Below, piece after piece: positions 27,416-36,013 of a stretch of DNA of 64,000 bases. The stretch comes from Leptospira sp. GTDB lineage: Bacteria; Spirochaetota; Leptospiria; Leptospirales; Leptospiraceae. Where the stretch lies: NCBI GenBank assembly GCA_016742255.1, contig JACVCB010000005.1, positions 1-64,000 on the forward strand, read 5' to 3'. Position numbers and translations under genes: made by a program. A model generated the notes under the pieces. That model had not been told where the DNA came from. It did not search any database and saw nothing but the letters and a program-made list of their open reading frames with translations. The first letter of the stretch is position 1. The number at the start of each line of letters is the position of its first letter.

Positions 27416-28918
27416 ATGTCGATTCCCCCACTCATGACATTCCAGGAGGACTTTCTCTCTGGGAAATTGATCACCAAAGAATATGTCCATTTTTCGGAAA
27501 TCGACTGTCCGGAATTGGACATTTGGATTGGTCGTGTGGTCAGGAGTATTTCCCTGGAATTCCTACATGAGATTTTATTTACTATCCTAAGCGAACTTTT
27601 AGTGAATGGTTGTAAGGCAAATGGGAAACGTGTTTTTTTCTCAGAACAAGGGTTAGACTTATGGAACGAAAAAGATTATGCCCGAGGGATTAGTCTTTAT
27701 AAGGATGAGTTTGGACACCATCGTAAACGCGTATTTTCTTCATTAGAAAAATCAAATTATTCAATTTCTCTCAGTACAATGTACAAGGATGATTTTATTG
27801 AGTTCAGAGTTCGCAATAATGCAAAAATCCTTCCAGAAGAGAAAAATCGAATCGTAAGAAGGGTCCAAGCTTCAACAAAGTATAAAAATATAAATGATGC
27901 TTACCGAGAATCCGTGGACAATGAGGAAAGTTCTGGTTTAGGCATTGTATTAATTCATATCCTACTTCGTAATTCAGGGATTCCAAATCAATTTTTCGAA
28001 TTGGTAACTGGTGAAGACTATACAGAAGTGATCATTCGTATTCCCAAACAATTGATTCCAAAAGATAGCCAATTACGCATTAAGGAACTTTTGATTCGGG
28101 AGGTAAATTCACTTCCTCCTTTGCCTGCTCAAATTAATAAATTGATCATGATTGCAAAAAAGAAAGATGTGACTTTCCAAGAAATTGCAACTGAAGCTGA
28201 AAAAGACCCAGCAATCGCAGCTGAAATTATTAAAATTGCAAATTCACCATTATTTGGAGTCCATAAATCAATTGTTTCCGTTTTTGAAGGAGTGAAACGG
28301 ATTGGTCTAAAAAACCTGGAGTCAATTTTTTTGGCTTTAGGTGCCAAAAAAATACTTAACTCTCGTTATGCGAAACAAGTTCTTGTTTGGACTCACTCTT
28401 TTAAAACTTCGATGTATGTGAAGTTCTTACTGGAAGAAAAGCGAAAACACATCCAACTTTTAGAAACAGCAACGATCGCTGCCCTATTACATGATTTAGG
28501 AAGAATGGTTCTATTATCCCTTGATTTAAGCCAAGTCAATCAGATCCGAGTTTTAAGAAGTGACGATAATACAGAAATTTCTGAATGGGTAGAAGAATAC
28601 ACCGTTGGAACAACACATTCAGAAATAGGTTATTTAATTTCTGACAAATGGCATTTCCCTGAAGAAATTTTAGATGTAATTCGATTCCATCACAAACCTT
28701 GGCAATGTAAGTCTAGAAATAACATTTTATGCCAAATCATATACTTGGCAGACATTTTGGCAAATATAGGCAAAGGGAAAGGGAATTATTTTACTGTCGA
28801 ACCGGAAGTTTTGGATTATTTTGAAATTCACTCAGAAAAAGAATTTCGAGAAATGCAAGATCGTTTTAAGGTAAAATTTGAGGAACATAGAGAAGAATAC
28901 CAGAATCTCTTTATATAA
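27416..28918 (+). CDS. GHKL-ATPase-like domain fused to an HDOD domain
   Basis: 500 residues. The N-terminal half carries GHKL-type motifs (FTILSELLVNGCKANG, the N box; SSGLGIVLIHILLR, the G box), as in anti-sigma kinases. Residues about 225-440 are an HDOD domain (SLPPLPAQINKLI, HDLGRM). HDOD proteins act in cyclic-di-GMP and cell-cycle-type signalling. The combination suggests a signalling switch; a partner is not adjacent except the 83-residue protein that follows. Confidence 0.75.
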   Translation: MSIPPLMTFQEDFLSGKLITKEYVHFSEIDCPELDIWIGRVVRSISLEFLHEILFTILSELLVNGCKANGKRVFFSEQGLDLWNEKDYARGISLYKDEFGHHRKRVFSSLEKSNYSISLSTMYKDDFIEFRVRNNAKILPEEKNRIVRRVQASTKYKNINDAYRESVDNEESSGLGIVLIHILLRNSGIPNQFFELVTGEDYTEVIIRIPKQLIPKDSQLRIKELLIREVNSLPPLPAQINKLIMIAKKKDVTFQEIATEAEKDPAIAAEIIKIANSPLFGVHKSIVSVFEGVKRIGLKNLESIFLALGAKKILNSRYAKQVLVWTHSFKTSMYVKFLLEEKRKHIQLLETATIAALLHDLGRMVLLSLDLSQVNQIRVLRSDDNTEISEWVEEYTVGTTHSEIGYLISDKWHFPEEILDVIRFHHKPWQCKSRNNILCQIIYLADILANIGKGKGNYFTVEPEVLDYFEIHSEKEFREMQDRFKVKFEEHREEYQNLFI

Positions 28919-28920
28919 AT

Positions 28921-29172
28921 ATGGATTGGAAATTATTACTCACGCTCGAAGAAAAAGATTTAGAAGACCCAAATTTAGCTGATGAACTCAATTTAGTTGG
29001 TCACCCAGAATACCCTTTTATTTCAAGTTTGCCACCCGAAGAAACTTTAGAAATATTGAAAGAATTTGTGCTCGCTGAAGGTCACAAGGTCAATTTGAAG
29101 AATTTACTCAGTTACGCGCCTATCTTAGAAATCACTTTGGTCAAAAAAAACTTACCATCCATTTATGGATAA
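28921..29172 (+). CDS. Small hypothetical protein
   Basis: 83 residues, starting two bases after the ATPase-HDOD stop, so probably the same transcript. Acidic, helical, no known motif. Ends 11 bases before the stop of the opposing cNMP-binding gene. Confidence 0.55.
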   Translation: MDWKLLLTLEEKDLEDPNLADELNLVGHPEYPFISSLPPEETLEILKEFVLAEGHKVNLKNLLSYAPILEITLVKKNLPSIYG

Positions 29173-29183
29173 TGGAATTGAAC

Positions 29184-29612
29184 TCAAACACTTCCCAAAT
29201 CTTCTTTTAAATCTTTTCCTAATTCTGTACTAAATTCAATTTTCTTAGCAACTGATTTTTCCATACTGCTAATCAACAATTCATTTGTTTTTGCCAATCG
29301 ATCCGCCATAATAGAAACCATCTTCGCGGCAAATTTCGGATTTTTAACCAAGAAATTTTCTAACTGCTGTTTACTCTCAATCACTGCCAATTCGCAGTTT
29401 GTAATTGTCCTTGCAGTCGCACTCCTTGGATTGGAACTAAACAAAGCCATTTCTCCAAAAAAGTCCCCAGGTTTCATGAGTGCCAATCGAGTTTGGCTAT
29501 TATTAACTGTAAAAAAGATTTCCACATTCCCTTGCAAAATGATGTACATAGCATTATTCAACTCCCCTTCTTTGAAGATCCTTTGGTTCGGCGGAATGTT
29601 GAGTTTGCTCAT
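29184..29612 (-). CDS. Cyclic-nucleotide-binding domain protein
   Basis: 142 residues made of one CRP-like cNMP-binding domain: FFGEMALFSSNPRSATA (52-67) is the phosphate-binding cassette with E54 and R63. There is no DNA-binding helix-turn-helix, so it is a stand-alone sensor, a common class in Leptospira. Ligand is cAMP or cGMP by family; partner unknown. Confidence 0.85.
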   Translation of the reverse strand: MSKLNIPPNQRIFKEGELNNAMYIILQGNVEIFFTVNNSQTRLALMKPGDFFGEMALFSSNPRSATARTITNCELAVIESKQQLENFLVKNPKFAAKMVSIMADRLAKTNELLISSMEKSVAKKIEFSTELGKDLKEDLGSV

Positions 29613-29692
29613 AAAATGGTGACTCCTATATCTATTTTTGGCTATTTTGGCTAAAATCTGAATTCATTTTCCTTTCCAACCTGAAATATAAA

Positions 29693-30796
29693 ATGAAAAT
29701 GTTCGAAAAGGACAATTACGATATGGAATGGGAATTATTAGGGATCATACTAGCCGGGATGTTGGCACTTACGTTTTACACTTTCCGCATTCCATTATTA
29801 TTTCCCGTGCCAAACCAATCAAAAAACAACAGAGAATCACGTTTTGATGTGCTAAGAGGGTTTGCAATGATAGGAATTGTAATGATTCATATCCATTCAT
29901 ACTTTCAGTTTTTTCATCCTGGTGATAGTTTTATTATCCATAATACATTGATGTTATCGAATTTGGCACGTTTTTCAGTCCCTATGTTTATCCTAACATC
30001 AGCTATTTTTCTAAAAATAAAGGAAGGTTATTGGGTATCAAAATTTAAACACCTAATTCTACCTTATACGATATTCTCAATTCTTGGGTATTGGATAAAA
30101 TACAATCATTATTCACTTAATGAGTTTCTTACCTTTTACGCTTTAGGGAAAGTGTTTACACCCTTCTATTTTGTACCTTTGTTGTTACAATTTTACCTAT
30201 TATTCTATATTTTGAATCCAATCATGAAAGGAGAAAATTGGCGAAATATAATCCTGATAGTTTCTTTTTTAATCAATATGATCTCAAATTTGGGTTTTTT
30301 TGATACTTATTTACCGTCTGAGTACCATTCAATTTCAATCTTCAATTATATTTTTTTCTTTGTACTAGGTATTTTCATCGGGAAAACAAAACAATCTAAG
30401 TCTGAAATCAATCATAATTCAAAATTTATAATTTCAGTATATTTTGTTTTATCCTTAATTTTGATCCTAATTTTTAGTCATTTATTTGGCACAGACCTAA
30501 AGAACCACCACACCATATATCCAGTTCTATTTCTGTTATGTATTTGGCAATACTTGAATGATTTCAATGGATCGATATCTAAAGTCCTCAGTTTTATAGG
30601 AAATCAAAGTTTATTTATCTTCCTACTACATCCATTTATCATACACTTCATGCACAGCATAGATCCGTATTCATTTGGAGGTCCATTTTTTGGGTACATT
30701 TTGACACTCTTACTTAATGTTGGAGTTCCAATTTTAATATCGCTTATAATCCAAAAGGGTAAGTTTTTATATCAATCACACCACTTGACCGAATAG
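29693..30796 (+). CDS. Acyltransferase-3 family membrane protein (OafA-like)
   Basis: 367 residues with about ten membrane segments. RFDVLRGFAMIGIVMIHIHSY near residue 48-68 contains the conserved R and H of the acyltransferase-3 fold, which O-acylates surface polysaccharides or lipids. ATGs at 29693 and 29699 are equally possible starts. Its last 53 bases overlap the opposing FMN reductase gene. Confidence 0.85.
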   Translation: MKMFEKDNYDMEWELLGIILAGMLALTFYTFRIPLLFPVPNQSKNNRESRFDVLRGFAMIGIVMIHIHSYFQFFHPGDSFIIHNTLMLSNLARFSVPMFILTSAIFLKIKEGYWVSKFKHLILPYTIFSILGYWIKYNHYSLNEFLTFYALGKVFTPFYFVPLLLQFYLLFYILNPIMKGENWRNIILIVSFLINMISNLGFFDTYLPSEYHSISIFNYIFFFVLGIFIGKTKQSKSEINHNSKFIISVYFVLSLILILIFSHLFGTDLKNHHTIYPVLFLLCIWQYLNDFNGSISKVLSFIGNQSLFIFLLHPFIIHFMHSIDPYSFGGPFFGYILTLLLNVGVPILISLIIQKGKFLYQSHHLTE

Positions 30797-31346
30797 AAGT
30801 GAACGCTTTTGCATATTCTACTAATACGTTCAACACATAGTTTAATCTACCTCGGATATATGTGTCTTCTTTTGATTCTGGTGAGTCTGAATTTAAAAGT
30901 GTTTCCACGTGTCTTACTATTACATGATCAGGAATGTAGACGATTCTTGTGTTTTTATAACTAGACATTCTTAACTCAGCATTTGGGTAACTTCCTCCCA
31001 TTCCGCTTGATACTGTTATAATAAGGCCTGGTTTATGAGAAATATCCCCGCCAGATAAATAGAGAAAAAAGTTTTTCATAGCAGGACTTGCCATTCCAGC
31101 ATATTCTGGTGTAATAAATACAAAAGCGTCTGATTCAGACAATCCTTGATTGTATTCGTTCCAAAATTTTTTGATTTCCGAATCTTTTTCCCACATTCCA
31201 GGCTCCCAAATTGGTAATGGCGAATTACCTAAGTCTAGAATTATGGTTTCAATGCCTTTATCTTTTAATATTGAAGCTAAAAAATTAGTTACTTTTAATG
31301 ATTGTGAATTCTTTCTATGACTTCCGCTTACTAACGTTATCCTCAT
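30744..31346 (-). CDS. NADPH-dependent FMN reductase (flavodoxin-like)
   Basis: 200 residues. GSHRKNSQS at the N-terminus binds the FMN phosphate, and FVFITPEYAGMASPAMKNFF is the family motif. Reduces FMN or azo/quinone substrates. It follows the DUF1569-like gene with a four-base overlap (31343-31346), so it may share the par operon transcript. Confidence 0.85.
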   Translation of the reverse strand: MRITLVSGSHRKNSQSLKVTNFLASILKDKGIETIILDLGNSPLPIWEPGMWEKDSEIKKFWNEYNQGLSESDAFVFITPEYAGMASPAMKNFFLYLSGGDISHKPGLIITVSSGMGGSYPNAELRMSSYKNTRIVYIPDHVIVRHVETLLNSDSPESKEDTYIRGRLNYVLNVLVEYAKAFTSIRSSGVIDIKTYPFGL

Positions 31347-31987
31347 TTAGGTCCTCCTCCTTGGTTTCTATTTCCCTTATAATGGGATTTCTTTTTATTT
31401 TTCCATTTTCTATTATTGTGTCCGCTTGGTTTCGATTCACCTTTATCTTCATTCTTTCTTTGGTGGTGATTTTGTTTTTTTTCAGAAAAATTTCGATCTT
31501 TTTTGTTCTCTCTATCTTTTGCATACCTAAGCTTTTCATCACCAAACAACTGTATGTATCCGAATAAAAAAGAAGAGAGGATACCATGAATTTTTTCCCA
31601 TTGTTTTTTATCAAGTTCGCCAAAAACAGGATGTTCAGCGAATGGCCCAGAATGTAATTTAAATGCAGTTAAAGATGTTTTTAACCTTAATTGTGCAGAT
31701 TCTGGATCACCTAAGTCTTTCGGTGGGAAACCAGGGATTTGATTTGCCTTTGTGTAATGGCCAGTTGATATAAGTTTCGCGAATTTGTATTTACCTAGAA
31801 GTTTATTTACAGTTGTTCTTTTGGTAGTATACCCTACTCCTTGAATCGATAACTCAATGGACTCAGCTAAAAAATCAAAGATCTGAGATAATGTAATGTC
31901 TGATTTTTGTTTTTTTTCGCAAGTGATTATAATTGATAATTCTTTTTCGATATCATCTATTGTTTTTAATTTTAAAGTTGATTTCAT
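31343..31987 (-). CDS. DUF1569/DinB-like protein with a basic tail, third gene of par locus 1
   Basis: 214 residues from the ATG at 31987, preceded by AGAGGA; a TTG at 32002 in the same frame would overlap parB. The middle contains SGPFAEHPVFGELDKKQWEKIH, close to the HPFFGKLT...W pattern of DUF1569/DinB-fold proteins. The last 60 residues are rich in Lys, Asn, Arg and Gly, ending NQGGGPK, likely nucleic-acid-binding or disordered. Co-transcribed with parAB. Confidence 0.65.
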   Translation of the reverse strand: MKSTLKLKTIDDIEKELSIIITCEKKQKSDITLSQIFDFLAESIELSIQGVGYTTKRTTVNKLLGKYKFAKLISTGHYTKANQIPGFPPKDLGDPESAQLRLKTSLTAFKLHSGPFAEHPVFGELDKKQWEKIHGILSSFLFGYIQLFGDEKLRYAKDRENKKDRNFSEKKQNHHQRKNEDKGESKPSGHNNRKWKNKKKSHYKGNRNQGGGPK

Positions 31988-31994
31988 TTTTCCT

Positions 31995-32705
31995 CTATTC
32001 AATGATACCGTATTTTTTTTTGAGCGAGTTTAATTCCTTTAAAAAACTTTCACGCAATTTACTGTTTAGTTTCCCGACATTAATACTAATTTTAGTCTGT
32101 GATAAACCAACACGGGGTGAAATGATTTCACCCCCTCTATTTTCTTTTCTTTTAAGCAAATCTTCTAAATTTTTGACTGACAAAGGTTTGCCACTTATGA
32201 TCAATTCCATTACTGATTTTTGATCTAATCTAGCGATACTGCTAAGTTGTTTGACATACCTTTCACTGTAACCCAATAGATTTGAAACTTCATCCGCTGT
32301 CTTTTTCTTTTCTTTCCTTAAATATTGGATAGCTTTTCCTACTTCCCAAGGATTTAAATTTTTTCGTTTTTCATTTTCTGCTAGTGACATCTCATAACAA
32401 ACATCCTCGTTGGCATCGGTAATAATGGCTGGTATTTCTTTCCAGCCCAGCTTTAATGCCGCTCTATATCTTCGTTCACCCGCAACGATTAAATATTTAC
32501 CCTTTTCTTTTCGAACCAATATGGGCTCTATTAAACCCAGTCTCTCCATTGAAGGGAGTAAGTCGGAAGTATCTTCTCTACCAATAAGACGAGGTTGAGT
32601 TGGATTTGGGAAAATTTGGCTTAACTCAAGATGAGAAGGATTCTTTTTTTTCTCAGAATAAGCTGAAATTAAATCTAATGCTTGGAATTCAGTTTTTTTG
32701 GACAT
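31995..32705 (-). CDS. parB: ParB-family partition protein (locus 1)
   Basis: 236 residues. N-terminal ParB/Srx CTP-binding domain (LIEPILVRKEKGKYLIVAGERRYRAALKLGW; GERRYRAA motif) and a helix-turn-helix core (TADEVSNLLGYSERYVKQLSSIARL). Binds parS and spreads. The parB start overlaps parA by 17 bases. It encodes a parS-like palindrome within its own reading frame at 32114-32134. Confidence 0.92.
   Translation of the reverse strand: MSKKTEFQALDLISAYSEKKKNPSHLELSQIFPNPTQPRLIGREDTSDLLPSMERLGLIEPILVRKEKGKYLIVAGERRYRAALKLGWKEIPAIITDANEDVCYEMSLAENEKRKNLNPWEVGKAIQYLRKEKKKTADEVSNLLGYSERYVKQLSSIARLDQKSVMELIISGKPLSVKNLEDLLKRKENRGGEIISPRVGLSQTKISINVGKLNSKLRESFLKELNSLKKKYGIIE
32114..32134. repeat. parS-like palindrome inside parB 1
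   Basis: Two 10-bp arms, GGGGTGAAAT and ATTTCACCCC, around a single G: a perfect 21-bp inverted repeat embedded in parB. The inner 19 bp are the same as at 33671-33689 except for the central base. The match of two rare palindromes flanking a parAB pair is why they are proposed as parS. The sequence differs from the classic TGTTTCACGTGAAACA. Confidence 0.6.
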
Positions 32706-33606
32706 TGATTTTATCTTTCACCTCAGTTGCCAATTCTCGAAAATTTTTCATAGTCGTTAAATCGATTTTTGATAAAAAACTCATTTTTGCCTGAGCTTGC
32801 GGAATGGATTCACGCCTTTGTATAACTGTCTCAAATACAGGGAAATATTTTTTAACACCTTCAGCTAAACCAGCCAAAGCTTTTTGTCCTTCAAATTGAT
32901 TTAAAACAGCACCTAATAATTTTAAGCGCTGATTAGCTTTTCTTTGAATTTTTTGGATAGTTTCATACAAATCTCGAATCCCTTGCAAACTAAATGCTCT
33001 AGTTTGAATGGGTACAAGAATATAATCTGCACAAATCAATGCATTTTCTAAAATTAATCCTAACGAAGGTGGACAATCAATGATGATATATTCATAATTT
33101 GATCTTAGTGGTAAAATTGCCTCTTTTAATAATTCGAAGTCATCTCTTTCGTAAGGAGTTGTCAGATTTGCAAGTTCCAATGTGGAAGGTAATAAATCAA
33201 AATTCTTTGCTACTGTTTTAATGAGAGGTTCAATGTTCCTTGGTTTTTTACCACGATAACCCAAATAATCCATAATCGAGGTAACATCGTCATTTAGAAA
33301 TAACTGAGTTGCATTCGCCTGTGGATCCCAATCGATTAATAATACTTTATGGTTCTCCGAAAGTGCTTCTGCTAAATACAAGCTGATAGTTGTTTTCCCC
33401 TCCCCTCCTTTTTGGTTAGAGATTGCTATAACGTTACTATCAAATCCTTCCGAATGATTGATTTCAAAATATTTAGAAAGTACAGACTTCTTATATTCAC
33501 CAGTTTTCCAACCAGGAACTTTTAATGTCGTTACTCTCTGCTGAAAATTATCGAGATTTAGCCCAACAAATTTTGCAGCTTCTTCAGAATCAAAGACTGT
33601 TTCCAC
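32689..33606 (-). CDS. parA: ParA-family partition ATPase (locus 1)
   Basis: 305 residues: an N-terminal helix-turn-helix-like extension of about 55 residues (EAAKFVGLNLDNFQQRVTTL) and a ParA ATPase with deviant Walker A KGGEGKTT (66-73, signature lysine K66), IDWDPQANAT and IIIDCPPSLG. The N-terminal HTH suggests autoregulation, as in plasmid type Ia ParA. It is the first gene of the operon, with the parS-like palindrome 65 bases upstream. Confidence 0.92.
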   Translation of the reverse strand: METVFDSEEAAKFVGLNLDNFQQRVTTLKVPGWKTGEYKKSVLSKYFEINHSEGFDSNVIAISNQKGGEGKTTISLYLAEALSENHKVLLIDWDPQANATQLFLNDDVTSIMDYLGYRGKKPRNIEPLIKTVAKNFDLLPSTLELANLTTPYERDDFELLKEAILPLRSNYEYIIIDCPPSLGLILENALICADYILVPIQTRAFSLQGIRDLYETIQKIQRKANQRLKLLGAVLNQFEGQKALAGLAEGVKKYFPVFETVIQRRESIPQAQAKMSFLSKIDLTTMKNFRELATEVKDKINVQKN

Positions 33607-33670
33607 GTTACCTTACCTACTCTAACCATTGTATCCTGATGACTATTGTCAATTTAATTATGTCTCCTAG

Positions 33671-33689
33671 GGGTGAAATCATTTCACCC
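33671..33689. repeat. parS-like palindrome upstream of parA 1
   Basis: GGGTGAAAT-C-ATTTCACCC, a perfect 19-bp inverted repeat, extended on both sides by CTCCTA/TAGGAG with one extra G on the left arm (about 33664-33695 overall). The hairpin is followed by GAGCTCTTTTTATT, but no plus-strand gene ends here, so a terminator role is less likely. Second copy in parB, 1.5 kb away. It may also be the ParA/ParB operator. Confidence 0.6.
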
Positions 33690-33796
33690 TAGGAGAGCTC
33701 TTTTTATTGGAAGACTATCACCCACTTTGTTTCCTTAAATCACCTAGCTGAAACCAATTTACGAATTTACAACATTGAGGTAATTTTCATTATAAG

Positions 33797-34876
33797 TTGG
33801 TGCAAAATTTTTTCAAATTTTTCCTAATTTTTACTTCTCTTCTAGTGATTACTTCTCCAACAAAATCTGAAGTTATTTGGGGACCATCTATCGAAAGGTC
33901 CGGAGGTGAGTATATCTTTGAAACAGGAAATAAATACCCCAATTTGTCTGGTATTCGCGGTGGGTCTAGAATTTCCTTCCCTCGAACTTTTACATTATTT
34001 GGAATCCAGGGAATTTATACAAAGGATAGATGGGAGATTAACGGAAAATTAAAAACTACTGGCTGGAACCAGAAATCAGGTGAAGCTAGGGATGAAGATT
34101 TTTTTCTAGGTGCAGTTTCGACTGAAAATTCGACAAATATTGCAACCCGAGAATGGAGTTACAGGGATTCAGCAACAGTATATTCAGGTAGCAGAAATTT
34201 TGCAGATGGGAAAGGTAAATCAACAATCGTAGAAAATAGAATCGAACTATTTGGTCGTTATTATTTTCAAGATGCAAATCCAGATTATTGGAAAGAAGGC
34301 TCTGGTTTTTTCTTATCAACAGGTGCTCGCTATTCATACTTCAAATATCTTTTTTATGACGTGAATCAATATATAGAAACTACCCCCGTTTTTTATGCAC
34401 CAATTGGATTAGGTTTAAGTTACTCCAATGATCTGTGGGAAGTTTTTTATGGCGGAGGTTACCGTTATTCAAAGAACAATTTATACTTTGATTTTAGTTT
34501 TATGCCGTCAATTGGTAGGATTAAAACCAGAGATTTCCATGTACAAAGATCAATTAATTTTTTCTCAGAAAATTACGGATTCGGATGGAACTCAAAAATT
34601 GAAATAGGATACCAATTTAATCCCACATGGTTAAGTTATTTTAGATTGAATCATCGGAGATTTTTCTCCGAAGGAAGATTCACTTCACAAGGCGGATTGA
34701 CCGTAGCTGATCTGACATCTAATCTAGTATCAGGATTTAAATCTCATATCAATATTAAAGACTTTTCTATCGAATTAGGGGTTCTTAATAAAATTGAATG
34801 GAATAACGGAATCGATAAAACTGAAAAACAGGAATCAGAATCTAAAGAAAAAATAGAAACGAATGAATCAAATTGA
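33797..34876 (+). CDS. Probable outer membrane beta-barrel protein
   Basis: 359 residues. Signal peptide (VQNFFKFFLIFTSLLVITSPTKS), then alternating aromatic-rich strands (SYFKYLFYDV, WLSYFRLNHRRFF) as in a porin-type barrel, ending in a hydrophilic, glutamate/lysine-rich tail rather than a terminal phenylalanine. Start is TTG 33797 or GTG 33800; neither has a good Shine-Dalgarno sequence. Its stop overlaps the next gene by 14 bases. No named family recognised. Confidence 0.7.
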   Translation: MVQNFFKFFLIFTSLLVITSPTKSEVIWGPSIERSGGEYIFETGNKYPNLSGIRGGSRISFPRTFTLFGIQGIYTKDRWEINGKLKTTGWNQKSGEARDEDFFLGAVSTENSTNIATREWSYRDSATVYSGSRNFADGKGKSTIVENRIELFGRYYFQDANPDYWKEGSGFFLSTGARYSYFKYLFYDVNQYIETTPVFYAPIGLGLSYSNDLWEVFYGGGYRYSKNNLYFDFSFMPSIGRIKTRDFHVQRSINFFSENYGFGWNSKIEIGYQFNPTWLSYFRLNHRRFFSEGRFTSQGGLTVADLTSNLVSGFKSHINIKDFSIELGVLNKIEWNNGIDKTEKQESESKEKIETNESN

Positions 34877-35537
34877 AATTGAAAGGAAAATTACAAAAAG
34901 TAAAAATATATCTTTAACTGTTTATCAGAACGGAAGAGTTGTTTTAAAACACCCGGCAAAAATTTCAAAAATTCTGTTAGAAAACTTTATTGCTGAAAAA
35001 CAAAACTGGATCTTAAACAAGTTACAAAAGATTCCTAAAGACATTCCGAAAAATCTCAAATTTGAAGATGGCGAAACGATTCATATATTTGGAAAAATTG
35101 CAAAAATTCATCTCAATGATAAAAAGACATTCTACGATCCAATGAACGGTCTTTATATCAAATATGAGAAAAATGAGATCTTAAGGCAAAAAAAAGCAAA
35201 ACATTATTTAAAATCACTATTACTTTCCAAAATTGAACCCTTGATACAAAAATTTGAATCTAATCTGAAAACGAAGGTTAACAAAATCAGTATAAGGACC
35301 ATGCGATCGTTATGGGGAAGTTGTAATTCTAAAAATTATATTTCAATAAACTTAAGCTTGGTACATTGCCCAGATTATATTATAGATTACATTATCCTAC
35401 ATGAAATTTCACATACGATTGAACACAACCACTCGCAAAAATTTTGGAATATAGTCAAAAGCCAAAATCCAAATTTTAAAATCGCTGAAAAATGGCTAAA
35501 AGAATACGGTAAAAAATACATTTACTATTTAAATTAG
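34863..35537 (+). CDS. YgjP-like metallopeptidase
   Basis: 224 residues. Zinc site HEISH (H180, E181, H184) with a further histidine at 188/190 (TIEHNHSQKFW), preceded by RSLWGSCNSKNYISINLSLVHCP, the exact layout of YgjP/DUF45 metal-dependent hydrolases. Function of the family is poorly known, possibly a protease. Directly followed by the phosphatase gene. Confidence 0.85.
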   Translation: MNQIEIERKITKSKNISLTVYQNGRVVLKHPAKISKILLENFIAEKQNWILNKLQKIPKDIPKNLKFEDGETIHIFGKIAKIHLNDKKTFYDPMNGLYIKYEKNEILRQKKAKHYLKSLLLSKIEPLIQKFESNLKTKVNKISIRTMRSLWGSCNSKNYISINLSLVHCPDYIIDYIILHEISHTIEHNHSQKFWNIVKSQNPNFKIAEKWLKEYGKKYIYYLN

Positions 35538-36011
35538 ATGAAAGATAAAATAAAAGTTCTGTTTATTTGTTTGGGTAATATTTGTCGATCCCCAGCAGCA
35601 CAAGGTGCATTTGAAAATTTAATTAAAAATAGAGAATTAGACCATATGTTCGAAGTTGATTCTTGTGGAACATCAGGTTATCATGATGGAGAATTGCCTG
35701 ACCCTAGGACTCGAAAAGTTGCACTTCAACATGGAATCCAATTAACACATCGATCTAGAAAATTACAAACTAAGGATCTCATTTACTTCGACTATTTAAT
35801 TGTAATGGATAATAACAATTACAACGAAGTTATGAGTCTAACAAATGATGAAGCGCTAAAAAACAAAATTTTTAAATTCGGAAAATTTCGTACTGATAAA
35901 GGACCTGACATCGTTCCTGACCCATATTATGGAAGTGAAAAGGACTTTGAAAAAGTGCAAGAATTAGTAGAAAATTGTTCTAATGGCTTCTTAGATTACT
36001 TAGGAGTATAA
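35538..36011 (+). CDS. Low-molecular-weight protein tyrosine phosphatase
   Basis: 157 residues. P-loop CLGNICRS (11-18) with catalytic C11 and R17; general acid D128 in the VPDPYYG motif. ATG is adjacent to the peptidase stop. Could regulate surface polysaccharide synthesis or dephosphorylate proteins, as for family members. Confidence 0.92.
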   Translation: MKDKIKVLFICLGNICRSPAAQGAFENLIKNRELDHMFEVDSCGTSGYHDGELPDPRTRKVALQHGIQLTHRSRKLQTKDLIYFDYLIVMDNNNYNEVMSLTNDEALKNKIFKFGKFRTDKGPDIVPDPYYGSEKDFEKVQELVENCSNGFLDYLGV

Positions 36012-36013
36012 TT

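Noticed and set aside
33664..33710. Palindrome near parA 1 as an intrinsic terminator
   Set aside because: Has a T-run after the stem on the plus strand, but no plus-strand gene ends there, and a second palindrome inside parB has no T-run.
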